A stretch of 27,698 nt of DNA from PBB1 sp031380885 (GTDB lineage Bacteria > Pseudomonadota > Gammaproteobacteria > Burkholderiales > Burkholderiaceae_C), in contig JANMXL010000063.1 of assembly GCA_031380885.1 (NCBI GenBank), forward strand, positions 1 to 27,698. Reading direction: 5' to 3'. A model generated the notes under the pieces. It did no database searches and was not told the DNA's origin. It worked only from the letters and a program-made list of their open reading frames with translations. Below, piece after piece: positions 1 to 6,264 of the stretch. The position numbers and the translations under genes are program-made. Position 1 is the stretch's first letter; every line of letters begins with the position of its first letter.

Positions 1-250
1 TCACGTCGGCTGGCCTGGTGGCATTCACCAGGATGCCGATGGCCGCGTAGATGAAGCGGTGTTCGTAGCGATAAAAATCGCTGTCACTCAGCAAATCACC
101 GGCCCGGTCCCACGCGCTGTTGTCGAGCAGCAGCCCGCCCAAGACGCTCTGCTCGGCCTCGACCGAATGCGGCGGAATGCGCAGCCGAGCCACGTCGTCA
201 TCAGGCCGCGGAGCGTTGGGAAAACTGGTGGACGACAGGACAGCAGACAT
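1..250 (-). CDS. dnaB: Replicative DNA helicase DnaB, N-terminal part (cut by window edge)
   Basis: DnaB is the hexameric 5'-3' helicase that unwinds the replication fork and recruits primase. Only the first 83 codons are present; the gene runs off the left edge. After a variable, proline-rich start, the residues IPPHSVEAEQSVLGGLLLD, then a DLL..SDFYRYEHR..IYAAI stretch, are the typical opening of the DnaB N-terminal dimerisation domain. The helicase core with its Walker motifs lies outside the window. The ATG at 250 gives the usual short leader, but no Shine-Dalgarno sequence precedes it. The gene follows rplI in the same direction, the standard order in proteobacteria, but a terminator-like hairpin (356-388) separates them, so dnaB probably has its own promoter. 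Identification is confident from the conserved N-terminus and the context. Confidence 0.93.
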   Translation of the reverse strand, partial: MSAVLSSTSFPNAPRPDDDVARLRIPPHSVEAEQSVLGGLLLDNSAWDRAGDLLSDSDFYRYEHRFIYAAIGILVNATRPADV

Positions 251-256
251 TGATGA

Positions 257-262
257 ATGATA
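257..262 (-). promoter_or_regulatory. Possible -10 box of dnaB
   Basis: Read on the minus strand this is TATCAT, five of six matches to TATAAT, ending six bases before the dnaB ATG. No good -35 hexamer lies 16-18 bases upstream. If used, transcription would start at or next to the ATG, giving a leaderless mRNA, which fits the absence of a ribosome binding site. The assignment is by eye only. Confidence 0.25.
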
Positions 263-268
263 AGAGCG

Positions 269-304
269 AGTGGAAAATGCGACTGTGGAAAAGCCTGTGG
301 AAAT
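269..304 (-). promoter_or_regulatory. Three DnaA-box-like 9-mers upstream of dnaB
   Basis: On the minus strand there are three related 9-mers: ATTTCCACA (304-296), TTTTCCACA (292-284) and TTTTCCACT (277-269). The middle one fits the relaxed DnaA-box consensus TTWTNCACA exactly; the outer two each miss by one base. All three have the same orientation and start 12 and 15 bases apart. They lie directly upstream of the putative dnaB -10 box, where bound DnaA could affect transcription. DnaA regulation is inferred; what is seen is the repeated motif in a GC-rich genome. Confidence 0.4.
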
Positions 305-355
305 TCAGGGGAGAGGCAGGTTGAAACAGTGTCCAAACGTTGCGACCGACGCCCT

Positions 356-388
356 GAAAAGAAAAGGGCCAGCGAAGCCGGCCCTTTT
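356..388 (-). terminator. Rho-independent terminator after rplI
   Basis: Bases 362-370 (AAAAGGGCC) pair perfectly with 380-388 (GGCCCTTTT), leaving a nine-base loop. On the minus strand the hairpin is followed by CTTTTC, a T-rich tract. It begins 20 bases after the rplI stop codon. It should end much of the ribosomal protein transcript before dnaB. Confidence 0.75.
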
Positions 389-407
389 CATCATGGTCAG
401 GAAAACG

Positions 408-860
408 TCAATCCGTTTCGCCCACCACGACCACTTTCACGTCGACCACCACATCGGTGTGCGGCGCAACCGACACCACATGCTCGCCGACCGTCTTGAG
501 CGGGCCATTGGGCATGCGCACCTGGGCCTTGACGACCTTGAAGTCGATGCGCGTCAGCGCCTCGGCGATGTCGTTGTTGGTCACCGAGCCAAAGAGCCGC
601 CCGTCCACACCCGCCTTTTGCGTGATGTGCACGGTGCGGCCGCTCATCTTTTCGCCCAGGGCCTTGGCGGTGGCGAGACGTTCAGCCGCCACTTTTTCAA
701 GCTCAGCGCGTTTGGCTTCGAATTCCTGAATCGCCACCGGCGTGGCGCGGCGCGCCGCACGGGTCGGGATCAGGAAGTTACGGGCATAGCCATCTTTCAC
801 CTTGACGACATCGCCGAGGTTGCCGAGGTTGGCCACTTTGTCGAGCAGGATCACTTGCAT
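408..860 (-). CDS. rplI: 50S ribosomal protein bL9
   Basis: bL9 is a structural protein of the large ribosomal subunit that binds 23S rRNA near the L1 stalk and helps limit frameshifting. The 150-residue product has the expected length. It opens with MQVILLDKVANLGNLGDVV and continues KVKDGYARNFLIP, the bL9 signature, then a charged helix linking to the C-terminal domain. An upstream in-frame ATG at 932 would add 24 unrelated residues; the ATG at 860 is preceded by AAGGAG at good spacing and gives the family's standard start. It follows rpsR by 11 bases in the rpsF-priB-rpsR-rplI operon, and an intrinsic terminator follows it. Confidence 0.98.
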   Translation of the reverse strand: MQVILLDKVANLGNLGDVVKVKDGYARNFLIPTRAARRATPVAIQEFEAKRAELEKVAAERLATAKALGEKMSGRTVHITQKAGVDGRLFGSVTNNDIAEALTRIDFKVVKAQVRMPNGPLKTVGEHVVSVAPHTDVVVDVKVVVVGETD

Positions 861-871
861 GGTGTGGCTCC

Positions 872-1162
872 TTAAACGCGATGCTGGTCGCTGTACGGCA
901 GCATGGCCAAGAAGCGGGCACGCTTGATGCACGTGGTGAGCTGTCGCTGGAAGAAGGCGCGCGTGCCGGTCAGGCGTGCGGGCGTGATCTTTCCGTTCTC
1001 ACCGATGAAGTCACGCAGCGTGTCGACATCCTTGTAGTCGATCTCGGTCACACCGGTGACGGTGAACCGGCAAAAACGCTTGCGACGGAACAGCAGTGAC
1101 TGCGTGTTGCGTTTGGGCTTTCGATCTTTGGAAAACTTACCTTTACCGCGTGGTGGTGGCAT
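872..1162 (-). CDS. rpsR: 30S ribosomal protein bS18
   Basis: bS18 sits on the small-subunit platform, where it pairs with bS6 on 16S rRNA. The product has 96 residues, with a basic N-terminal extension and the family core of FCRFTVTGVTEIDYKDVDTL, then an ARLTGT.AFFQRQLTTCIKRARFLAMLPY pattern. The C-terminal helix with KRARFLAMLPY is diagnostic. The ATG at 1162 has AGAGGT upstream at suitable spacing. The gene sits between priB and rplI on the same strand, the classic order. Confidence 0.98.
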   Translation of the reverse strand: MPPPRGKGKFSKDRKPKRNTQSLLFRRKRFCRFTVTGVTEIDYKDVDTLRDFIGENGKITPARLTGTRAFFQRQLTTCIKRARFLAMLPYSDQHRV

Positions 1163-1207
1163 CTTGAACCTCTGTTAAATCTGTGCGTATTCGAACAATG
1201 AGTCGGG

Positions 1208-1489
1208 TCAATCCAACTCGGTCACATGAAACACGACACCGCGTCCGTTGCGCTGGGAGCCGAGGAAGCCGGCAAAGCCGTGCGTGCTTCCGATCTCGAT
1301 TCCTGACACGCGCTGTGTGATCTGCCCCACCGCCCGGCCCCGGATTTCCATCGAGACCTTGCGGGGCTGGCCGTCTTGCGTCACCTCGGACTCGTGCTTC
1401 AAGCTCAGGTCGAGGGCGGGCAAACCAGCCGGGGTGTATCTCACAACGCCCCGCTCCACCAGTTGCGCCGTCAGAACCAACCGGTTCAT
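1208..1489 (-). CDS. priB: Primosomal replication protein N (PriB)
   Basis: PriB is a small single-stranded-DNA-binding OB-fold protein that works with PriA to reload DnaB at stalled forks. The 93-residue product starts MNRLVLTAQLVERGVVRYTP and ends with GRGVVFHVTELD, matching betaproteobacterial PriB in length and layout. It has the SSB-like beta-barrel pattern but no acidic SSB tail. It lies 37 bases after rpsF and 45 before rpsR. The ATG at 1489 lacks a clear Shine-Dalgarno sequence, so translation may be coupled to rpsF. PriB is supported more by operon position and fold pattern than by single catalytic residues. Confidence 0.92.
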   Translation of the reverse strand: MNRLVLTAQLVERGVVRYTPAGLPALDLSLKHESEVTQDGQPRKVSMEIRGRAVGQITQRVSGIEIGSTHGFAGFLGSQRNGRGVVFHVTELD

Positions 1490-1526
1490 GCGGCGCGAAG
1501 GTGCAGCGCGAACGTGGCGATCATGG

Positions 1527-1895
1527 TCAGGCAGCAGCCTCCTGTGGCTGCGGTGCCTTGCGGTTGTCTTCTTTTTCGACCATCTTCATCATCACGGACG
1601 GCGTGGTCTCGGCCTTGCTCTTGAGCACCGTGAGGTGTCGCAACACGGCGTCGTTGAAGCGGAAACCGGTTTCAAGCTCGACCAGCACCTCTTGGCTGCA
1701 CTCGATGTTGAGGCACAGGTAGTGGGCCTTGGCCAGCTTCTGGATCAGGTAGGCCATCTGACGACGTCCCCAGTCCTCGACCCGGTGAACCTTGCCGCCA
1801 CCGGCGGTGATCACACCTTTGTAGCGTTCCAGCATGGCGGGAACCTGTTCGCTCTGATCCGGATGGATCAGCAGCACGATTTCGTAATGACGCAT
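1527..1895 (-). CDS. rpsF: 30S ribosomal protein bS6
   Basis: bS6 is a small-subunit platform protein that binds 16S rRNA as a heterodimer with bS18. The 122-residue product begins MRHYEIVLLIHPDQSEQVP and includes HRVEDWGRRQMAYLI and a FRFNDAVLRHL helix, all typical. The C-terminus ends in a short alanine/glutamine tail; its glutamates are fewer than in the E. coli protein. The ATG at 1895 is preceded by AAGGAG; the longer frame from 1961 would add 22 residues without family support. It is the first gene of the rpsF-priB-rpsR-rplI operon, with a promoter at 1969-1997. Confidence 0.98.
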   Translation of the reverse strand: MRHYEIVLLIHPDQSEQVPAMLERYKGVITAGGGKVHRVEDWGRRQMAYLIQKLAKAHYLCLNIECSQEVLVELETGFRFNDAVLRHLTVLKSKAETTPSVMMKMVEKEDNRKAPQPQEAAA

Positions 1896-1924
1896 TGAAT
1901 CTCCTTGTGAATTCCGACATGGAA

Positions 1925-1954
1925 GCCACCCCGAAGCGTCAACCTGGGTGTGGC
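1925..1954 (-). promoter_or_regulatory. Hairpin in the rpsF leader, possible S6:S18 autoregulatory site
   Basis: In the predicted leader RNA, GCCAC and CCC pair with GGG and GTGGC, giving an eight-pair stem with one bulged base and a 13-base loop. It lies between the predicted promoter and the rpsF start codon. A leader RNA bound by the S6:S18 complex is known upstream of rpsF in many bacteria. I can see a stem-loop in the right place but cannot confirm the conserved CCG element in its proper structural setting. Confidence 0.3.
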
Positions 1955-1968
1955 AAGGCAAGCCCGCG

Positions 1969-1997
1969 AGTATATCGCGTCGCGTCGCTGCTGCCTA
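1969..1997 (-). promoter_or_regulatory. Sigma-70 promoter of the rpsF operon
   Basis: On the minus strand, TAGGCA (1997-1992; four of six matches to TTGACA) and TATACT (1974-1969; five of six to TATAAT) are 17 bases apart. The bases after the -10 (CGCGGGC) are GC-rich, like the discriminator of growth-rate-controlled ribosomal promoters. The predicted start leaves a leader of roughly 65-70 bases before rpsF. Confidence 0.55.
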
Positions 1998-2017
1998 CCG
2001 CGCTGCCCGGGCCCTGC

Positions 2018-4099
2018 TCAGTCGGCGCGCGGAACCCGCAGTTGGCGAGTGAAGCGGTCCGATTCGGCGCCTGGTGCCGGCGTCAACAGGCTGACGACGA
2101 CGATCACCGCCGTGCCGACCGCCATGCCGAAGACGCCTGCAGCGATCGGTGAAATGCCGAACCACAGCGTCGACGGGTCGGTGACGCCGAACAGGCTGCG
2201 CAGCCAGGGTTCGTTCTGCACCATGTAATACAGGGTGACGATCAACCCCGACACCATGCCGGCCACCACGCCGGGACGGTTCGCCCGCGCCCAGAACACG
2301 CCGGCCACCAGTGCCGGGAAGAAAGCTGCGGCGGCCAATGAAAACGCGGCCGACACCAGAAAGACGATGTCGGTCGGCCGTTGGGCCGCCACCGCCGCGG
2401 CGCTCAGCGCCACCGCCAGCAGGGACACTTTGGACAGTGCCACCCGCCGTGCCGCCGACGCCTGCGGATTGAACATCTTGAAATAGCTGTCGTGCGACAG
2501 CGCGTTGGCGATGGTCAGCAGCAAGCCATCGGCGGTGGACAGCGCCGCGGCCAGCCCGCCGGCGGCCACCATGCCGGAAATCACGTACGGCAAACCGGCG
2601 ATCTCGGGCGTGGCCAGCACCACGATGTCACCGCCAATGCGCATCTCGCCCAACTGCAGGATGCCGTCCTTGTTGATGTCGACGACCGACAGAAGCGAGG
2701 AATCGACCTTGGCCCAGGTCGATATCCACGTCGGCAATTGATCGAAACGGGTTCCCACCAGCACGTTGAACACCTCGTACTTGACCATCACGGCCAGCGC
2801 CGGCGCAGTCATGTAGAGCAGGAAGATGAAGAACAGCGCCCAGGTCACAGAGCGCCGTGCCTCCTTCACAGAAGGCGTGGTGTAGCAGCGGACCAGGATG
2901 TGCGGCAAACCGGCGGTGCCCACCATCAGGCACAGCACCAGCGCCAGGAAATTCAGCCGCGACAGCTTGAACTGCTCACGCTCTGCTGGAGTCCCGTTCG
3001 GGTCGCCGGCAAACTGTTGCGCGTGTGGCGGCATGCCGGCCAGCGGACGCGCCCGTGCCTCGTTGCGGGCCACCTCACGCGTCCACTCTTCACGCGCCGC
3101 CGCTTCGGTCTTCGGGATGCGCAACAGCACTTTCTCGGCCGCCTGGATCTCGGCCAGCGATGCGTTGTCGGCCTTCAGCGCCTCCACCGTGCGGCGTCCG
3201 GCCTGGCGTTCATTGGCCAGCGACGCCTTCACATCGACCAGGTGCGCCGCGTAATCCGCAGCCCGCGCCTTGAACGCGGCGATGACCTCCTGCTCCTTCG
3301 GGTCGTGCAGCAGCTGCTGCTCGCGCTCGGTCACCTTGGCGAGCTGCGTGCCGTAGGCCAGTTGCGGGATCGGCAGGCCGGTCTGCTTGATCGCCAGCCA
3401 CATCACCGGCACCAGGAAGGCGGTGATCAGCACGATGTACTGTGCCACCTGGGTCCAGGTCACCGCGCGCATGCCGCCCAGAAAAGAACAGACCAGCACG
3501 CCCCCCAACCCCAGGAAGATGCCGATGACGAAATCGACACCGGTCAGCCGCGCGGTGATCAGGCCGACACCATAGATCTGCGCGACCAGATAGACAAAGG
3601 AACACAGCACCGCGGCGAGCACGCCCATCGCCCGCGGCAGGTGGCCGCCGTAGCGCGCGCCGAGAAAATCGGGGATCGTGAACTGGCCGAACTTGCGCAA
3701 ATACGGCGCGAGCAACAGCGCCACCAGGCAGTAGCCCCCGGTCCAGCCGAGCACAAAGGCAAGGCCACCATAGCCCTGCAGATACAGCGTGCCGGCCAGG
3801 CCGATGAACGACGCGGCCGACATCCAGTCGGCCGCGGTGGCCATGCCGTTGTAGACCGCCGGCACACGGCGACCGGCCACGTAGTATTCGGTCGGATCTG
3901 TGGTGCGGCTGAGGATGCCGATGCCGGCATACAGCACCACCGTCGACAGCAGGAAGATGACGCCGATCGCGCGCTTGGGCAGGCCCATCTGCTCGAGGGC
4001 CGCCAGGCCCAGCACGAACAGGACAAAACCTGCGGTGTAGGCCAGGTAGATGCGATCGAGTCGGCGCCGGAACGCCGCGCTGCCGAGTGGCTCAGCCAC
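2018..4099 (-). CDS. Sodium:solute symporter family protein with internal charged insert
   Basis: This is a multi-pass membrane transporter of the sodium:solute symporter family (SSS, TC 2.A.21), 693 residues. Evidence is the many hydrophobic helices, the DPTEYYVAGRRVPA stretch (residues 68-81), NGMATAADWMSAASFIGLAG (84-103), and the SGMVAAGGLAAALSTADGLL helix late in the protein, all close to the ActP/VC_2705-type branch. The substrate cannot be told from sequence; acetate or another small carboxylate is only a guess. Between helices, residues about 251-375 form a highly charged, probably coiled-coil insert. Residues 474-485 (DINKDGILQLGE) match a canonical EF-hand calcium loop. The start is GTG at 4099, 11 bases after the rnhA stop. 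No small DUF4212-type subunit gene is adjacent. Confidence 0.88.
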   Translation of the reverse strand: MAEPLGSAAFRRRLDRIYLAYTAGFVLFVLGLAALEQMGLPKRAIGVIFLLSTVVLYAGIGILSRTTDPTEYYVAGRRVPAVYNGMATAADWMSAASFIGLAGTLYLQGYGGLAFVLGWTGGYCLVALLLAPYLRKFGQFTIPDFLGARYGGHLPRAMGVLAAVLCSFVYLVAQIYGVGLITARLTGVDFVIGIFLGLGGVLVCSFLGGMRAVTWTQVAQYIVLITAFLVPVMWLAIKQTGLPIPQLAYGTQLAKVTEREQQLLHDPKEQEVIAAFKARAADYAAHLVDVKASLANERQAGRRTVEALKADNASLAEIQAAEKVLLRIPKTEAAAREEWTREVARNEARARPLAGMPPHAQQFAGDPNGTPAEREQFKLSRLNFLALVLCLMVGTAGLPHILVRCYTTPSVKEARRSVTWALFFIFLLYMTAPALAVMVKYEVFNVLVGTRFDQLPTWISTWAKVDSSLLSVVDINKDGILQLGEMRIGGDIVVLATPEIAGLPYVISGMVAAGGLAAALSTADGLLLTIANALSHDSYFKMFNPQASAARRVALSKVSLLAVALSAAAVAAQRPTDIVFLVSAAFSLAAAAFFPALVAGVFWARANRPGVVAGMVSGLIVTLYYMVQNEPWLRSLFGVTDPSTLWFGISPIAAGVFGMAVGTAVIVVVSLLTPAPGAESDRFTRQLRVPRAD

Positions 4100-4110
4100 G
4101 CAGATTCACA

Positions 4111-4569
4111 TCAGGCTGCCACGGCGGCGCCGCGGTTGGCCAGTGCGTCGGCGCGCTCGTTGCCCGGGTCACCGGAATGGCCTTTGACCCAGCGCCAGTC
4201 CACCTCGTGCAACACGCGCAGCGCATCGAGCCGCTGCCACAGCTCGGCGTTCTTTACCGGCTTGCGGTCTGCGGTTTTCCAGCCGCGCTGCTTCCAGCCG
4301 TGAATCCATTCGGTGATGCCCTTGCGCACGTACTGGCTGTCGGTGTAGATCACCACCGTGCAGGTGCGCTTGAGGGAGGCCAGCGACTCGATCACCGCGG
4401 TCAACTCCATCCGGTTGTTGGTGGTGATCAGTTCACCACCGAACAGCTCCTTCTCGTGGCCCTCGGTGGTGAGCCACGCGCCCCAGCCGCCGCGCCCTGG
4501 GTTGCCCTTGCAGGCACCGTCGGTGTAGACCGTCACCCGCGGGCGCTGTATCGGCAAGGTCTCGCTCAT
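4111..4569 (-). CDS. rnhA: Ribonuclease HI
   Basis: RNase HI cuts the RNA strand of RNA-DNA hybrids, removing R-loops and helping process Okazaki primers. The 152-residue product has the normal length. The acidic catalytic set is present: Asp in YTDGACKGNPG, Glu in NNRMELTAVIE, Asp in IYTDSQYV and Asp in GNERADALAN. The basic substrate-binding handle (WIHGWKQRGWKTADRKPV) is also there, as in the E. coli enzyme. It follows the YafS-like methyltransferase on the same strand, an order shared with E. coli (gloB, yafS, rnhA). The gap between those two genes is filled by a 13-bp tandem repeat. The start ATG at 4569 has GGAAAG upstream. Confidence 0.98.
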   Translation of the reverse strand: MSETLPIQRPRVTVYTDGACKGNPGRGGWGAWLTTEGHEKELFGGELITTNNRMELTAVIESLASLKRTCTVVIYTDSQYVRKGITEWIHGWKQRGWKTADRKPVKNAELWQRLDALRVLHEVDWRWVKGHSGDPGNERADALANRGAAVAA

Positions 4570-4577
4570 CGCTTTCC

Positions 4578-4616
4578 GTTCGTGTTCAGCATTCGTGTTC
4601 AGCGTTGGTGTTCAGA
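4578..4616. repeat. Three tandem 13-bp repeats between yafS-like gene and rnhA
   Basis: Units GTTCGTGTTCAGC (4578-4590), ATTCGTGTTCAGC (4591-4603) and GTTGGTGTTCAGA (4604-4616) follow each other exactly. The first two differ at one base; the third differs from the first at two. The array ends at the base next to the methyltransferase stop codon and covers nearly all of the intergenic gap, stopping about eight bases before the rnhA ATG. It looks like slippage expansion of a short linker. Confidence 0.8.
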
Positions 4617-5474
4617 TCACTCATGCTCGGCCAGTTCATGCACCAGGCGCCCCGCCTCGCGATGGCGCACCTGCTGTGCCACCACCGCCGGCGACGCGTT
4701 GACTTGACGGCGCTGGTCACGCGCCAGCCCGACCAGTCGCATGCCGCGCACCCGCTTCACGGCGGTCAGCGCATAGACCGCGCCCAACACCGGCCACCAA
4801 CGTTCGCCAGCGGTTTCCATCCAGCCGCACCGGGCCAGCCACAGCTCGGAATGCACCGGCGGCCGGTAGCAGCCGAAACGCCCGGTTTCCACCTCGAAGC
4901 TGAGCAGCCGCAGCCAGTCACGCAAGCGGCGGTAGGCGATGAAGTCGCCCTCACGCGGCAGGTAAAGGGAAGTTCCCGAACCCAGGCCGAGTCGGCGACG
5001 CGCACGGCCGGCCTGCTGGCGCATGCCCCACAGACTGGTCGGATTGAAACCGATGATGACCACCCTGCCCTCTGGCATCAGCACCCGCTCGACCTCGCGC
5101 AAGGTCTGGTGTGGATCGCGCGCGAGCTCCAAGGTGTGCGGCAGTACCACCAGGTCCAGGCTCTGGGTGTCGAACGGCAGCACATCGAAATCGCAGTTCA
5201 ACGCGACAGCGGGACAGGGTGCGACCTGACCCGGTGCGTCGCCGCCCAGGCGGTGGGGCACATCGACGGCCAGCCAGCGGTGCGGCATGCGGTTGTTGCG
5301 CAGCGCATCGAGTGCCGGCAGACCGAGTTGCAGCGCATGGAAGCCGAACACATCGGCCACCGCGGCGTCGAGGTGCCGCTGTTCCCAGGCCAGCAAATAA
5401 GCGCCGGGCGGGGTCGCCAGCCAGGCACCCAAACCTATACTCGGGCCGCTTCCACTGATCGCAGTTTCCGTCAT
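4617..5474 (-). CDS. YafS-like SAM-dependent methyltransferase
   Basis: The 285-residue product resembles class I SAM methyltransferases, probably the YafS branch, since E. coli yafS also lies between gloB and rnhA. Late motifs are visible: FDTQSLDLVVLPHTLELARD, then LREVERVLMPEGRVVIIGFNP, matching motifs II and III. The usual glycine-rich motif I is degenerate: around LAVDVPHRLGGDAPGQVAP there is no clear GxGxG. The C-terminal half (WGMRQQAGR, PREGDFIAYRRLRDWL, FEVETGRFGCYRPP) is conserved-looking but has no role I recognise. The ATG at 5474 is chosen because it overlaps the gloB start; a frame from 5507 would add 11 residues. Substrate unknown. Confidence 0.8.
   Translation of the reverse strand: MTETAISGSGPSIGLGAWLATPPGAYLLAWEQRHLDAAVADVFGFHALQLGLPALDALRNNRMPHRWLAVDVPHRLGGDAPGQVAPCPAVALNCDFDVLPFDTQSLDLVVLPHTLELARDPHQTLREVERVLMPEGRVVIIGFNPTSLWGMRQQAGRARRRLGLGSGTSLYLPREGDFIAYRRLRDWLRLLSFEVETGRFGCYRPPVHSELWLARCGWMETAGERWWPVLGAVYALTAVKRVRGMRLVGLARDQRRQVNASPAVVAQQVRHREAGRLVHELAEHE
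5436..5441 (+). promoter_or_regulatory. Possible -10 box for gloB
   Basis: TATACT matches the -10 consensus at five of six bases and would start transcription near 5448, about 25 bases before gloB. No convincing -35 hexamer is visible. The site lies inside the N-terminal coding region of the divergent methyltransferase gene, as it must, because the two start codons overlap. Confidence 0.35.
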
Positions 5475-6264
5475 GAATTTAATCGCACTGCCCGCGTTCA
5501 CCGACAACTACATCTGGATGCTTCACAACGGTGTCGATGCCATCGTGATCGATCCGGGAGACAGCGCGCCGGTGCTGGCCGCACTCGATCGCCTGCAACT
5601 CAAGCTTGCAGCGATTCTATTGACGCACCACCACGACGATCACATCGGCGGCGTGCCCACCCTGCTGCCGCGTCTGCAGGGCTCGGTCTACGGTCCGGCG
5701 CTGGAGGTCATCCCCGATCCGTGCATCCGTGTGCGCGGTGGCGACAAGGTGACGGTGTTGGGTCTGGATTTCGACGTCATCGACGTGCCCGGCCACACCT
5801 CGGGTCACATCGCCTACTTCCATCGCCCCCAGCCCGGCGCCGCGGTCGGTGCCGACACCGACGCGCCAGTGCTGTTCTGCGGCGACACGCTGTTCTCCGG
5901 CGGCTGCGGGCGTTTGTTCGAAGGCACGTCGGCGCAGATGCACCACTCGTTGCAGGCGCTGGCAGCGCTGCCGGGTGGCACGCGCGTGTGCTGCGCCCAT
6001 GAATACACGTTGTCCAACCTCAAGTTCGCGCGTGCCGTCGAACCCGACAACGCAGCGCTCGCCCGCTACACCCTTCAGTGCGAACAACAACGTGCCGCGG
6101 GCCTGTACACCCTGCCCGGCCGCCTGTCGGACGAGCTCGCGATCAACCCCTTTCTGCGCTGCGATGTCCCCGCAGTGATCAACACCGCCCGCAGCCACGG
6201 CGCACACAGCGATCAACCGCTGGATGTGTTCACCGCGCTGCGGCAATGGAAAAACAACTTCTGA
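5473..6264 (+). CDS. gloB: Hydroxyacylglutathione hydrolase (glyoxalase II)
   Basis: Glyoxalase II hydrolyses S-D-lactoylglutathione to D-lactate and glutathione, the second step of methylglyoxal detoxification. It is a cytosolic metallo-beta-lactamase-fold enzyme. The 263-residue product begins MNLIALPAFTDNYIW and has the metal motif THHHDDH (residues 51-57), then VPGHTSGHIAYF, a LFCGDTLFSGGCGR segment and CAHEYTLSNLKFA. These supply the histidines and bridging aspartate of the binuclear site. The C-terminal helical domain ends with LRQWKNNF. The ATG at 5473 shares two bases with the divergent methyltransferase start. No Shine-Dalgarno is visible. mltD begins at the last base of the gloB stop codon, so the two are probably cotranscribed. 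Confidence 0.97.
   Translation: MNLIALPAFTDNYIWMLHNGVDAIVIDPGDSAPVLAALDRLQLKLAAILLTHHHDDHIGGVPTLLPRLQGSVYGPALEVIPDPCIRVRGGDKVTVLGLDFDVIDVPGHTSGHIAYFHRPQPGAAVGADTDAPVLFCGDTLFSGGCGRLFEGTSAQMHHSLQALAALPGGTRVCCAHEYTLSNLKFARAVEPDNAALARYTLQCEQQRAAGLYTLPGRLSDELAINPFLRCDVPAVINTARSHGAHSDQPLDVFTALRQWKNNF

Noticed and set aside
2005..2020. GC-rich GGGCCC palindrome after the symporter stop codon as a terminator
   Set aside because: The stem is short and no T-run follows.
2381..4303. A long plus-strand open frame antisense to the symporter
   Set aside because: Its translation is rich in Arg, His, Gln and Gly with no family motif, and the opposite strand encodes a clear membrane transporter. Long antisense frames are expected at this GC content.
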